6,959 nt of DNA from contig JAGLBU010000093.1 in the NCBI GenBank assembly GCA_023146575.1, positions 1 to 6,959 of the forward strand, in the 5' to 3' direction. Both the position numbers and the translations under genes were made by a program. A model generated the notes under the pieces. It made no database searches. It saw only the letters and a list, made by a program, of their open reading frames with translations, and was not told the origin of the DNA. Every line of letters starts with the position of its first letter. The stretch's first letter is position 1. Positions 1-6,870 of this stretch are shown piece by piece. This stretch comes from Methylococcales bacterium. GTDB lineage: Bacteria > Pseudomonadota > Gammaproteobacteria > Methylococcales > Methylomonadaceae.

Positions 1-2364
1 AGTGAAGTAAAACTTGGTGAAATTGCCACTATTAACGATGGCTATCAAGAAACTGATTACAGTGCAATTTACAATAATAAACCTGCGATTATGTTGCATG
101 TTTATAGCAGCGACAAACAAACACCCATCAACATTGCGACAGCGGTTAAAGAAAAAATAAAAAGCTATCAAAGTACCTTGCCCACAGGTATTTACGCTGA
201 GATTAATTACGATTCCTCGGTGTCCTATGAACAGCGTGTTGATCTATTGTTACGAAATAGTGCGATGGGCTTGGTGTTGGTGTTTTTTACCTTGGCATTA
301 TTTTTAGAATTACGGCTGGCTTTTTGGGTCATGACAGGCATTCCTATTGCTTTTTTAGGTTCGTTTTTATTTTTACCTCTCTTGGGGGTGAGCTTGAACA
401 TGATTTCCTTGTTTGCCTTTATTATTGCCTTAGGAATTGTGGTTGATGATGCCATTATTATTGGGGAAAATATTTACCATTATAGGCAGGAAGGCTTTAC
501 CCCGATTGAGGCGGCGATTCGTGGTGCACAAGAGATGGCAAAACCTGTCACCTTTAGTATTTTGACCAATATCGCGACTTTTATGCCACTGCTTTTTATT
601 CCAGGCTTTATTGGTAAAATTTTTATGGTCATCCCCTTAGTAGTGACCACGGTTTTTTTACTCTCCCTGATCGAAAGTTTATTTGTTTTACCTAATCATT
701 TAGGGCATCTGCAACCGTTAAAAGAAAAAGGCTTTCAGCGTTGGTTATTTAATCGACAGCAACGTTTTAGTCATGCGTTTGAACATTGGGTTTCACATCG
801 TTATGGGCGTTTTTTAGACATGGTTTTAAATCAGCGTTATTTAACCGTTGCCATTGCTTTTTCATTATTAATCATAGTGTTGTCTTACGCGGGGAGTGGT
901 CGGATGGGGATGGAAATGTTTCCTAAAACCGAATCTGATTTTGCCAAAGTTACCCTCACCTTACCCTTTGGAACGCCGATTGAGAAAACTAAAAAAATGG
1001 TGGCAACCTTAACCCAAAATGCTCGAAAAGTGGCAGAAGATATTCCCAATGGCGATCAATTAATTCGGGGGATTTTCAGCAAAATTGGTCAACAAGGCTC
1101 TCATATCGCCGTTATGATGGTTTATTTAGCCAAGCCTGAAATTCGTGAAAATATTATGGGAACGGCCGCCTTTAGTCAAAAATGGCGCGAAATAACGGGC
1201 GAATTAATTGGGGTCAGTTCCTTAATTTTTGAATCCGATGCAGGAGGGCCTGGCTCTGGTGCCGCGATCACGATTGAATTAAATCACCCCGATATGGCAG
1301 TGTTGGAACAAGCCAGCCGTCAATTAGCTACTGCAATTAGAGCTTATCCTATGACCAAAGACATTGATGATGGTTTTAGTTTGGGTAAAATGCAGCTGGA
1401 CTTTAAATTACTCCCAGAAGGCTTAAGCCTCGGTTTTACCGCTGAAAATGTAGGTCGCCAAGTACGAGATGCTTTTTATGGTAATGAAGTTTTACGCCAA
1501 CAACGAGGTCGTAATGAAATTAAAATGGTGGTTCGTTTGCCCAAAAATGAACGCCTTTTAGAACAAAATATTACCGATTTATTTTTATGGAGTAATGCGG
1601 GCAAAGAAATTCCTCTAACCGAAGTCGTCAAAATAGAACGAGGTCGTGCCTATACTGAAATCAATCGTCGTAATGGTCGCCGTAATGTGCAAGTTAAAGC
1701 AGGGGTGTCCCCTAAAACCAAATCAGGGGAAGTTATAAAAGGGCTTAAAAAACATGATTTACCCAAATTAGTCGAACAATTCCCTAATTTAAATTACAGC
1801 TTTCAAGGTGCACAATCGGAAATGGCGGATAGCTTAGGCAGCTTAAAATTAAGCTTTATTATCGCTATTATTATTATTTATATGATGCTGGCGATTCCAT
1901 TTCAAAGTTATGTTTTGCCGCTTATTGTCATCATCAGTATACCATTTGGGATTATTGGCGCGGTGTTAGGGCATTTAATCATGGGCTATCAGCTAAGTGT
2001 GCTGAGTATGCTTGGTATTGTGGCGTTATCAGGCATTGTGGTCAATGATTCTCTAGTCTTAATTGACCATGCAAACCAGCTCAATCAACGTCATCAAAAA
2101 TCCGTTTTTCACATTATAAAAATGGCTAGCATTCAGCGTTTTAGACCCATTATTTTAACGACGCTGACGACTTTTTTAGGGCTAGTACCAATGATTTTAG
2201 AAACCTCACGGCAAGCAAAATTTTTAATTCCTATGGCAATTTCAATTGGATTTGGGATATTGTTTGCGACTTTAATTACTTTATTACTTATTCCTTCGTT
2301 ATATTTAGTGGTAGATGATTTTCGTCGTCTTTGGAAAAATATAAGTGATATTATGTTCAATTAA
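1..2364 (+). CDS. RND-superfamily efflux permease (AcrB-like inner-membrane transporter), 5'-truncated by the window edge
   Basis: The frame is open from base 1, so the start codon lies upstream. The visible 787 residues match the C-terminal three quarters of a usual ~1,030-residue AcrB/HAE1-type permease; TM1 and most of the first periplasmic loop are missing. Visible in order are TM2-TM6 (about codons 84-234), TM7 (279-298), the second large periplasmic porter/docking loop (about 300-612), then TM8-TM12 (617-770). TM4 carries the GIVVDDAII motif, whose paired Asp (codons 149-150, bases 445-450) matches the proton-relay D407/D408 of AcrB. In TM10 the segment SGIVVNDSLVLIDHA places Asn-Asp where AcrB has Lys940-Asn941. 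The family exports drugs, solutes or metals from periplasm or membrane by proton antiport, with a membrane-fusion adaptor and a TolC-like outer-membrane channel; neither partner is in the window, and an adaptor gene may lie upstream. Substrate cannot be read from sequence. The charged helix-4 and helix-10 residues of metal-exporting CusA types are not seen, so an organic substrate is likelier. The gene ends in tandem TAA TAA. Family assignment is secure. Confidence 0.95.
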   Translation, partial: SEVKLGEIATINDGYQETDYSAIYNNKPAIMLHVYSSDKQTPINIATAVKEKIKSYQSTLPTGIYAEINYDSSVSYEQRVDLLLRNSAMGLVLVFFTLALFLELRLAFWVMTGIPIAFLGSFLFLPLLGVSLNMISLFAFIIALGIVVDDAIIIGENIYHYRQEGFTPIEAAIRGAQEMAKPVTFSILTNIATFMPLLFIPGFIGKIFMVIPLVVTTVFLLSLIESLFVLPNHLGHLQPLKEKGFQRWLFNRQQRFSHAFEHWVSHRYGRFLDMVLNQRYLTVAIAFSLLIIVLSYAGSGRMGMEMFPKTESDFAKVTLTLPFGTPIEKTKKMVATLTQNARKVAEDIPNGDQLIRGIFSKIGQQGSHIAVMMVYLAKPEIRENIMGTAAFSQKWREITGELIGVSSLIFESDAGGPGSGAAITIELNHPDMAVLEQASRQLATAIRAYPMTKDIDDGFSLGKMQLDFKLLPEGLSLGFTAENVGRQVRDAFYGNEVLRQQRGRNEIKMVVRLPKNERLLEQNITDLFLWSNAGKEIPLTEVVKIERGRAYTEINRRNGRRNVQVKAGVSPKTKSGEVIKGLKKHDLPKLVEQFPNLNYSFQGAQSEMADSLGSLKLSFIIAIIIIYMMLAIPFQSYVLPLIVIISIPFGIIGAVLGHLIMGYQLSVLSMLGIVALSGIVVNDSLVLIDHANQLNQRHQKSVFHIIKMASIQRFRPIILTTLTTFLGLVPMILETSRQAKFLIPMAISIGFGILFATLITLLLIPSLYLVVDDFRRLWKNISDIMFN

Positions 2365-2371
2365 TAAACAA

Positions 2372-2392
2372 CCCCGCCGCAAGCGGACGGAG
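2372..2392. terminator. Possible degenerate terminator hairpin after the RND gene
   Basis: Eight bases after the RND stop codon a GC-rich imperfect inverted repeat occurs: arm 2374-2379 (CCGCCG) pairs with 2384-2390 (CGGACGG) around a CAAG tetraloop, with one bulged A at 2387. The position fits a transcription terminator. No clear T-tract follows (the next bases are AGTATTGTT), so intrinsic termination would be weak. It may instead be a decayed copy of a dispersed CCGC-AA-GCGG stem-loop. GGCGG at 2400-2404 could compete for the same left arm. Confidence 0.4.
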
Positions 2393-2529
2393 TATTGTTG
2401 GCGGCATATTTTTAATATCCAAGCCAACTTCTTTCAAAACAAGTATTCATCAATGACGATACGTGTCACGTCCTGCTAGACCATAAAAACCATTCTTAAA
2501 ATACACTTTCTCTAAAGGAAAACTTAAAA

Positions 2530-2624
2530 ATGACGACTATTAATTTATTGAAGCTTACGTTAAGAAATACGAATCAAAAGGTTATAGTGCATTAAGCCTT
2601 GTAGCAATAAGGCATATTGCTTAA
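2530..2624 (+). pseudogene. Short gene relic with a ribosome-binding site and a probable one-base frameshift
   Basis: An AAAGGA element (2514-2519) lies 10 bases ahead of an ATG at 2530. The frame from that ATG is only 21 codons (MTTINLLKLTLRNTNQ..., stop 2593-2595). If the TTT run at 2544-2546 had one more T, the frame would join a better-looking reading: MTTINFIEAYVKKYES followed by KGYSALSLVAIRHIA, stop 2622-2624. A further shift inside the A6 run (2623-2628) would continue to a few more lysine-rich residues before a stop at about 2660. Seen: the ribosome-binding site, the start and the two frames. Inferred: that this is the remnant of one small gene. I do not recognise the protein. It could equally be chance or a true 21-residue leader-like peptide. 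Confidence 0.25.
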
Positions 2625-2632
2625 AAAAGCAA
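2617..2632. other. Small perfect hairpin TTGCTT-AAAA-AAGCAA
   Basis: A perfect 6-bp inverted repeat (arms 2617-2622 and 2627-2632) flanks an AAAA loop, at the end of the possible short gene relic. The stem is AT-rich with no T-tract after it, so it is a weak terminator candidate at best. Confidence 0.3.
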
Positions 2633-2676
2633 CATCTGCAAAAATAGGCATAAAGATAAAGTAATTACAGGTTAGC

Positions 2677-2723
2677 TTGGGTGATAATTATTTTTTAAAA
2701 TTATTGGGATAATTTAAACCCAA
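2677..2723. promoter_or_regulatory. Repeat cluster upstream of the 470-residue protein gene
   Basis: TTGGGTGATAATT (2677-2689) is nearly repeated as TTGGGATAATT (2704-2714). ACCCAA (2718-2723) is the inverted complement of the first TTGGGT. Each direct-repeat copy contains GATAAT (2683-2688 and 2708-2713), which resembles a -10 hexamer, but neither has a convincing -35 at 16-18 bases. The cluster ends about 50 bases before the start codon at 2776, a plausible place for a promoter and operator. It could instead be simple AT-rich repetition. Confidence 0.3.
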
Positions 2724-2761
2724 CTTCCCTACCACAAACCCTTATTTTTACTCTACTCAAT

Positions 2762-2765
2762 AGGA
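2762..2765 (+). promoter_or_regulatory. Shine-Dalgarno sequence AGGA for the 470-residue protein
   Basis: AGGA sits 10 bases upstream of the ATG at 2776. It supports that ATG as the start, as does the conserved-looking protein beginning shortly after it. Confidence 0.55.
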
Positions 2766-2775
2766 CTTACCCCTT

Positions 2776-4188
2776 ATGGCTGAACACGATCAAAAACATA
2801 AAACCTTACAAAAAGCCTTAGAAATTAATTTAGATAATTATAAATACGGCACTATTGTTGAAATTGGCGCAGGGCAAGAGGTCGCGCGTAACTTTTTTCG
2901 GGCAGGTGGGGCGGCAGGAACGGTGGCTAAAACCATGTCGGCTTATGACATGCAGGTCAGTGATGATATTTATGGTTTAGAAGCTTCGGGGCGTTATGTG
3001 AGTCGTAGTCGATTAATGAAAATGCTGGATAAAGAATTTATTGCGATTACTGAACTTTTAACCCCTATTCGTTCTAAAAACACTACTTTTTTTTCCTATG
3101 CGGCGACCGTTACCGCAAAAAGTTATCTGCAAAAAAACGAGTGTCATGGTTGGATTGGGATTCGTTTACAACTGCATCGAAAAGCCCCCCCCAGCGATAT
3201 TATTTTACACGTTCGCATGTTGGATAATGATGGCAGTTCTCAACAAGAAGCCCTTGGTGTGTTAGGCGTTAATTTAATTCATGCGGCGTTTAATTATTTT
3301 ACTAATCCTAAAAAAATCATTGAATCTTTATTAGTTGATTTAGAACCCGAACGACTTGAAATTGACATGATAAATTTTGAAGGGCCTTATTTTGAGGAAA
3401 TTGAAAATCGTTTAATGAATTTGCATTTAGTGCATGAAGATTTAACCCATGCGATCATGTTTAACCCTCAAGGCGAAGTTCAAATACCTGCCGAATTATT
3501 ATACAAAAAACATATATTAGTGATGCGGGGCGCATTTACCCCCTTGACGAAAATTCACACTGACATGATTAAATGCGGACAGCAGCATTTTAATGAAACC
3601 GAAAACATTAATGCCTCTAAAACCATTGTTTTAGCTGAATTAACCATGGCAAATTTAGCCGAGGGGGATAATAAAATTGATGACAGCGATTTCTTAGCGC
3701 GGGTTGATATGCTAAACACCCAAGGTTATACCGTGATGGTGTCTAATTATTTACGCTATTTTCGATTACGAGAATATTTTAGACGCTATACCAAAAAACA
3801 AATCGGTATGATTTTAGGTATTTCTAACTTAAACTTTATTTTCCAAGAAAGTTATTATGAAGGACTTGAAGGCGGAATTTTAGAAGCCTTTGCCAAATTA
3901 TTTCCCGATAATACCCGACTTTATATCTATCCCTATAAAAGTAAAAATGAATTGGTGACGGTTCAAAACTTCACCCCCTCTGCAAATTTAAAATATTTGT
4001 ACCAACATTTAACCGAAAATGGCTATCTAATTGGTTTAGAAAATGCCGATGAAAGTTTACAAGGCGCAAGTCCTGCTAAAATTTTATCGTCTATTGAAAC
4101 AGGGGAAGATGATTGGAAAGAGCATGTTCCAGACGCTATTGCAGAAGTGATTGTGAATAAAAGATTATTTGGATTTGATTCAAAATAA
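2776..4188 (+). CDS. Conserved uncharacterised soluble protein, 470 residues
   Basis: A complete gene with ATG start, AGGA ribosome-binding site and TAA stop. The product has no signal peptide, no transmembrane span and no long coiled coil, so it is probably cytoplasmic. The most distinctive stretch is residues 24-67: YGTIVEIGAGQEVARNFF, then RAGGAAGTVAKTMSAYDM, then VSDDIYG. This glycine-rich block followed by a Ser-Ala-Tyr-Asp turn looks strongly constrained. A second block at 121-131 (NECHGWIGIRL) and a basic segment RYFRLREYFRRYTKKQ (327-342) are also notable. From memory, relatives occur in several bacterial phyla and carry conflicting automatic names such as TonB-dependent receptor or nicotinate-nucleotide adenylyltransferase. 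I reject both: there is no beta-barrel architecture or export signal, and no HxGH or ISSTxxR nucleotidyltransferase motif. VEIGAGQE resembles methyltransferase motif I, but the rest does not follow that fold's pattern clearly. Function is unknown. The gene appears monocistronic, with a 411-bp gap before it and a convergent neighbour after it. Confidence 0.9.
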   Translation: MAEHDQKHKTLQKALEINLDNYKYGTIVEIGAGQEVARNFFRAGGAAGTVAKTMSAYDMQVSDDIYGLEASGRYVSRSRLMKMLDKEFIAITELLTPIRSKNTTFFSYAATVTAKSYLQKNECHGWIGIRLQLHRKAPPSDIILHVRMLDNDGSSQQEALGVLGVNLIHAAFNYFTNPKKIIESLLVDLEPERLEIDMINFEGPYFEEIENRLMNLHLVHEDLTHAIMFNPQGEVQIPAELLYKKHILVMRGAFTPLTKIHTDMIKCGQQHFNETENINASKTIVLAELTMANLAEGDNKIDDSDFLARVDMLNTQGYTVMVSNYLRYFRLREYFRRYTKKQIGMILGISNLNFIFQESYYEGLEGGILEAFAKLFPDNTRLYIYPYKSKNELVTVQNFTPSANLKYLYQHLTENGYLIGLENADESLQGASPAKILSSIETGEDDWKEHVPDAIAEVIVNKRLFGFDSK

Positions 4189-4193
4189 TACGG

Positions 4194-4215
4194 GCGAAAG
4201 TATTTGGAATTTCGC
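4194..4215. terminator. Weak hairpin just after the 470-residue protein gene
   Basis: GCGAAA (4194-4199) and TTTCGC (4210-4215) form a perfect 6-bp stem with a 10-base loop, starting six bases after the stop codon. No T-tract follows, so any terminator role is tentative. Confidence 0.35.
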
Positions 4216-4267
4216 TGTAAAGAATGTATTTTATGTGGGGCTTGTAGGTTTATATACTTTTTTAAAA

Positions 4268-4326
4268 GCCTATCGCTGAACTAAGCGGCATGGCGCATGT
4301 GGTCGGACGTTCATTTTTCGTTCGAC
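4268..4326. repeat. Structured GC-rich intergenic island with two adjacent hairpins
   Basis: These 59 bases contain 32 G/C (54%) within an AT-rich gap. The first hairpin pairs CGCT (4274-4277) with AGCG (4284-4287), extended past an internal loop by GCC (4268-4270) with GGC (4292-4294). The second is an 8-bp stem with one G-U pair, GTCGGACG (4302-4309) with CGTTCGAC (4319-4326), around a 9-base T-rich loop. The composition and tandem stems between convergent genes suggest a dispersed intergenic repeat (REP/MITE-like) or a bidirectional terminator. Only one copy is in the window, so the repeat call is inference. Confidence 0.4.
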
Positions 4327-4442
4327 TGCAACGTTTCAAACTTTTTAGCTCGACATTATGTTTCAAGAGAGCATGCGTGAAAGCAACTGAAAATGTGGCG
4401 AATGCTCTTCTTCAAGATATTTTTATGAAAATTCATATTTAG
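4290..4442 (+). CDS. Doubtful 50-residue ORF in the convergent gap
   Basis: An ATG at 4290 opens 50 codons (MAHVVGRSFFVRLQRFKLFS..., ending ...LLQDIFMKIHI, TAG at 4440-4442). No ribosome-binding site precedes it. Its first third is made of the GC-rich hairpin island, and its 3' part covers another hairpin. It is probably not translated and is listed because it is the longest open frame I found in this gap. I recognise no family. Confidence 0.12.
   Translation: MAHVVGRSFFVRLQRFKLFSSTLCFKRACVKATENVANALLQDIFMKIHI
4365..4412. other. Imperfect long-loop hairpin in the convergent gap
   Basis: AAGAGAGCAT (4365-4374) pairs with ATGCTCT (4402-4408) and CTT (4410-4412), with a single bulged T at 4409: ten base pairs around a 27-base loop. 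It may be the end of a small repeat element together with the island at 4268-4326, or an RNA structure in the shared 3' region. The rest of the gap, 4443-4569, shows no gene or strong structure. Confidence 0.3.
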
Positions 4443-4569
4443 GATCGACTCCTTGAAAGAAGATTTAAGGCATGAACGCTGGTTAAGCACCAAACACAGA
4501 AAAACTTCCTAATTGAGTAAAGCAGGTTCACCTAAAAAGAGGAAATTATCAGGGAAAAATATTATACAT

Positions 4570-6870
4570 TTACCCTATATTTTCATCCAGAGGATCTGTA
4601 AAGTCTCGAAAAGTTTTTGTGGTGTATAAAGGCGCATGGGTTTGTTCAATCGAATGTATCTTTTTAATTTCCCATTGATATTCATTTGCCGCTTGTAGAC
4701 ATATTTTTTGTAAATGCCGCTTAATAGCTAAATAATTTTCAGCAGCTATAGGTTGCATTTTAGCTAAAACCATAACATCTATGGAATCATCATTTAAATG
4801 ATTAACATCTATTAAAAAATCAAGTAAATTTTCAGCAAGCGGTAATTTATTAAATTTATCTTTCACAAACAGTTCTAATTTTTCAATAACTTGGTTTAAT
4901 ATTTCATACCGATGTTTGTAAGAAATTTGCAGAGTAATCCCCACCGAAAAAGGATTGGTGGATAAATTAAGCACACGTTGTTTTAAAAATAAATCCGTTG
5001 GCATGCTTTCAGGTGCATTAGCACGCTCAAAAGTGATTCTATGGGGGGTTTGTGTTGATACTTTGCGATATAAATCACTGTCTACAAAAAAAATGAAATC
5101 ACCTTCTTTACACGGAAATAATACTTCCTTCTCTGCATCATAAGGACGAGAACACATATTAATTAACGTTTTAATGGGTAAACGTAATGTTCCACCCGTT
5201 AATAAAGGATTTTCAAGATAACTGTAGATGGCAATAAGTTTTACTTCCCATAAAATCCCTTGATAATGGACTAATTCCCCTTCACGTACTGCGCCATATC
5301 CCAATAATAATTTAATTTGCCCAATGAATAAGGGCAGAGTATTGCGTAATGCCCATAGCATTCCAACAAGAATAAGGATTATAAAGGCAAAAGCAAACAT
5401 TTCACCTGTAACAAATAAGGAAACTAATAGTGCTAAGGTTGAGGCAATAAAGGCAAACATAGTCAGTAAAATATTGACTAGGTTTCCAAGGAAGTGCAGG
5501 TTTTTCTTGCGTTTAAAAGGGATAGCAGTCATCACTAATCGACGAAAAAGTAATAAGCCCGCTAAACAAGCGATAAAAATTAGAATGGAAAATAGAATAT
5601 TTAAGCCCCGTTTACCCACAATAGCTTGAGTAAATTGCTCAAAGGCATCCTCGGGCGAAACCTTGTGACTGCTTAGCTCATGAAATTGTTGTTTTGCAAC
5701 ATCAAGCTTGGTGGTAATTTCTTTTTCTTGTTTTTCCCAATATGTTTTTTCTTTTAAAAGTTGTGTTTTAATTTCATTATTTTTTACCTCATCAATAAGA
5801 ACCTTAATAAGCGCTAACCCTTTATGTATTTTTGGTAAACGCTCTTCTTGAGTTGCAATATTACCCCGTAAAAACTCAATTCGTCGAGAAGGCTCGGTAA
5901 ATTCAATAAAGTTCACCACCATTGGTGAAATTACCTTATTCATTTCCGCTTCTATATTGATTTTTTTAGCAGGTTTATTATGAAAACTTTCTTTATCAAT
6001 CCCTGTGGTTGTAAGTGTGAAATCGTTAAATAATTTATTTTTTCCTTCTACTAAAAGACGAATTTTTTCCTTTATAAGCTGTTTTTCTTCTTCTGTTTTT
6101 GATGAAGCACTTAAAAAAACTTTAACCTCTTCAATGGAATTCGATGCTTCAGATAAGGCACTAATAATGGATTCAGTATTATTTAAGCGTTGAATTAAGT
6201 ATAAATAAGTTGATAGTTCTTTATGAATAGCATCGTACTCATCATCTTCATACCCTAAATCCGTTAAAAAGTCAGGTAATTTTTTAATACTAATATTGGC
6301 AAAATTATATTCCTTTGCTGTCGTTTTAAAATGCTTAAAAGCCGTTTTAATTTTTTGTTCAAGGGCTGATATTTTAGTTTGTACGGCAGACTGTTCAGTC
6401 TCAAGCAAATTTTTGAGCGAATCTTGTAACTTTTCAAGCTCAGTTCTTTGTTGATAAATAGCTTTTAATACAGGAGAAGTTTTTTGAATTTTAGTTAAAA
6501 GATCAAAATATAAGGTTAAAGAGTTTTGAATTTTTTCTAACTCTTCTAATGAATAAAGTGGTGAATCTGAACCTTCTTCTGAACTTAGTAAGCTCATGTT
6601 CAATTGATCAAAAGGCAGATCAATAAACTTTTCTTCAAGGTGTTGAAACTGATCTTCAGATAATTGCTCCTTTAAGGAGGCAATGGCAGCAAGTGTAATT
6701 TTTAAAACAAAAATCTTTTTTTCAGGCGAAGCGGATGGTTCAGATAATACTTTTTTTTCACTTACTTTTTCAGTTTTTTTAAGCGTTTCTTCTGCATTGG
6801 CAGTATTAACGTAACAAAATAACAGAATAATTTGAAAAAAGAGCGTGAATATTGAAGGGGATGGGGTCAT
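4570..6870 (-). CDS. MscS-like mechanosensitive channel family protein with a large periplasmic coiled-coil region
   Basis: The 766-residue product starts with a signal peptide: a hydrophobic core at about residues 7-21, then NTANA before EE, giving likely cleavage near 26. A Lys/Glu/Ser-rich, helical, coiled-coil-prone periplasmic region fills about 27-415, comparable in layout to the large MscK/MscM-type members. Three membrane spans follow: about 423-444, 460-487 and 490-508. Next comes a segment like the MscS beta domain (about 520-580: GAVREGELVHYQGILWEV, then LPIKTLINMCSRPYD) and an alpha/beta C-terminal domain (about 640-740). Such channels release solutes when membrane tension rises. 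The pore-helix equivalent (about 500-525) lacks the regular Gly/Ala alternation of MscS TM3, so this is a divergent member and gating is inferred, not shown. The ATG at 6870 is supported by the signal peptide and an in-frame TAA nine bases upstream; no Shine-Dalgarno precedes it. The gene is convergent with the 470-residue protein gene. No clear terminator follows the stop. Confidence 0.85.
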   Translation of the reverse strand: MTPSPSIFTLFFQIILLFCYVNTANAEETLKKTEKVSEKKVLSEPSASPEKKIFVLKITLAAIASLKEQLSEDQFQHLEEKFIDLPFDQLNMSLLSSEEGSDSPLYSLEELEKIQNSLTLYFDLLTKIQKTSPVLKAIYQQRTELEKLQDSLKNLLETEQSAVQTKISALEQKIKTAFKHFKTTAKEYNFANISIKKLPDFLTDLGYEDDEYDAIHKELSTYLYLIQRLNNTESIISALSEASNSIEEVKVFLSASSKTEEEKQLIKEKIRLLVEGKNKLFNDFTLTTTGIDKESFHNKPAKKINIEAEMNKVISPMVVNFIEFTEPSRRIEFLRGNIATQEERLPKIHKGLALIKVLIDEVKNNEIKTQLLKEKTYWEKQEKEITTKLDVAKQQFHELSSHKVSPEDAFEQFTQAIVGKRGLNILFSILIFIACLAGLLLFRRLVMTAIPFKRKKNLHFLGNLVNILLTMFAFIASTLALLVSLFVTGEMFAFAFIILILVGMLWALRNTLPLFIGQIKLLLGYGAVREGELVHYQGILWEVKLIAIYSYLENPLLTGGTLRLPIKTLINMCSRPYDAEKEVLFPCKEGDFIFFVDSDLYRKVSTQTPHRITFERANAPESMPTDLFLKQRVLNLSTNPFSVGITLQISYKHRYEILNQVIEKLELFVKDKFNKLPLAENLLDFLIDVNHLNDDSIDVMVLAKMQPIAAENYLAIKRHLQKICLQAANEYQWEIKKIHSIEQTHAPLYTTKTFRDFTDPLDENIG

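Noticed and set aside
225..455. Minus-strand open frame of 76 codons inside the RND gene
   Set aside because: It lies antisense to the conserved TM2-TM4 coding region, is rich in Lys/Asn as expected of an antisense shadow, and has no family resemblance.
2133..2360. Minus-strand open frame of 75 codons at the 3' end of the RND gene
   Set aside because: It is an antisense shadow of the TM11-TM12 coding region, with low-complexity Lys/Ile/Asn composition.
2365..2775. Insertion-sequence remnant in the first intergenic gap
   Set aside because: No paired terminal inverted repeats, target-site duplication or transposase motif could be found; only short hairpins and a doubtful small ORF are visible.
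2776..4188. Naming the 470-residue protein a TonB-dependent receptor or a nicotinate-nucleotide adenylyltransferase
   Set aside because: It has no signal peptide, plug domain or barrel-like strands, and no HxGH or ISSTxxR motif. Those names cannot be supported from this sequence.
5324..5629. Plus-strand open frame of 101 codons inside the MscS-like gene
   Set aside because: It is antisense to the three membrane spans; its Lys/Arg/Ile-rich composition is what reversed hydrophobic codons give. There is no ribosome-binding site or recognisable domain.
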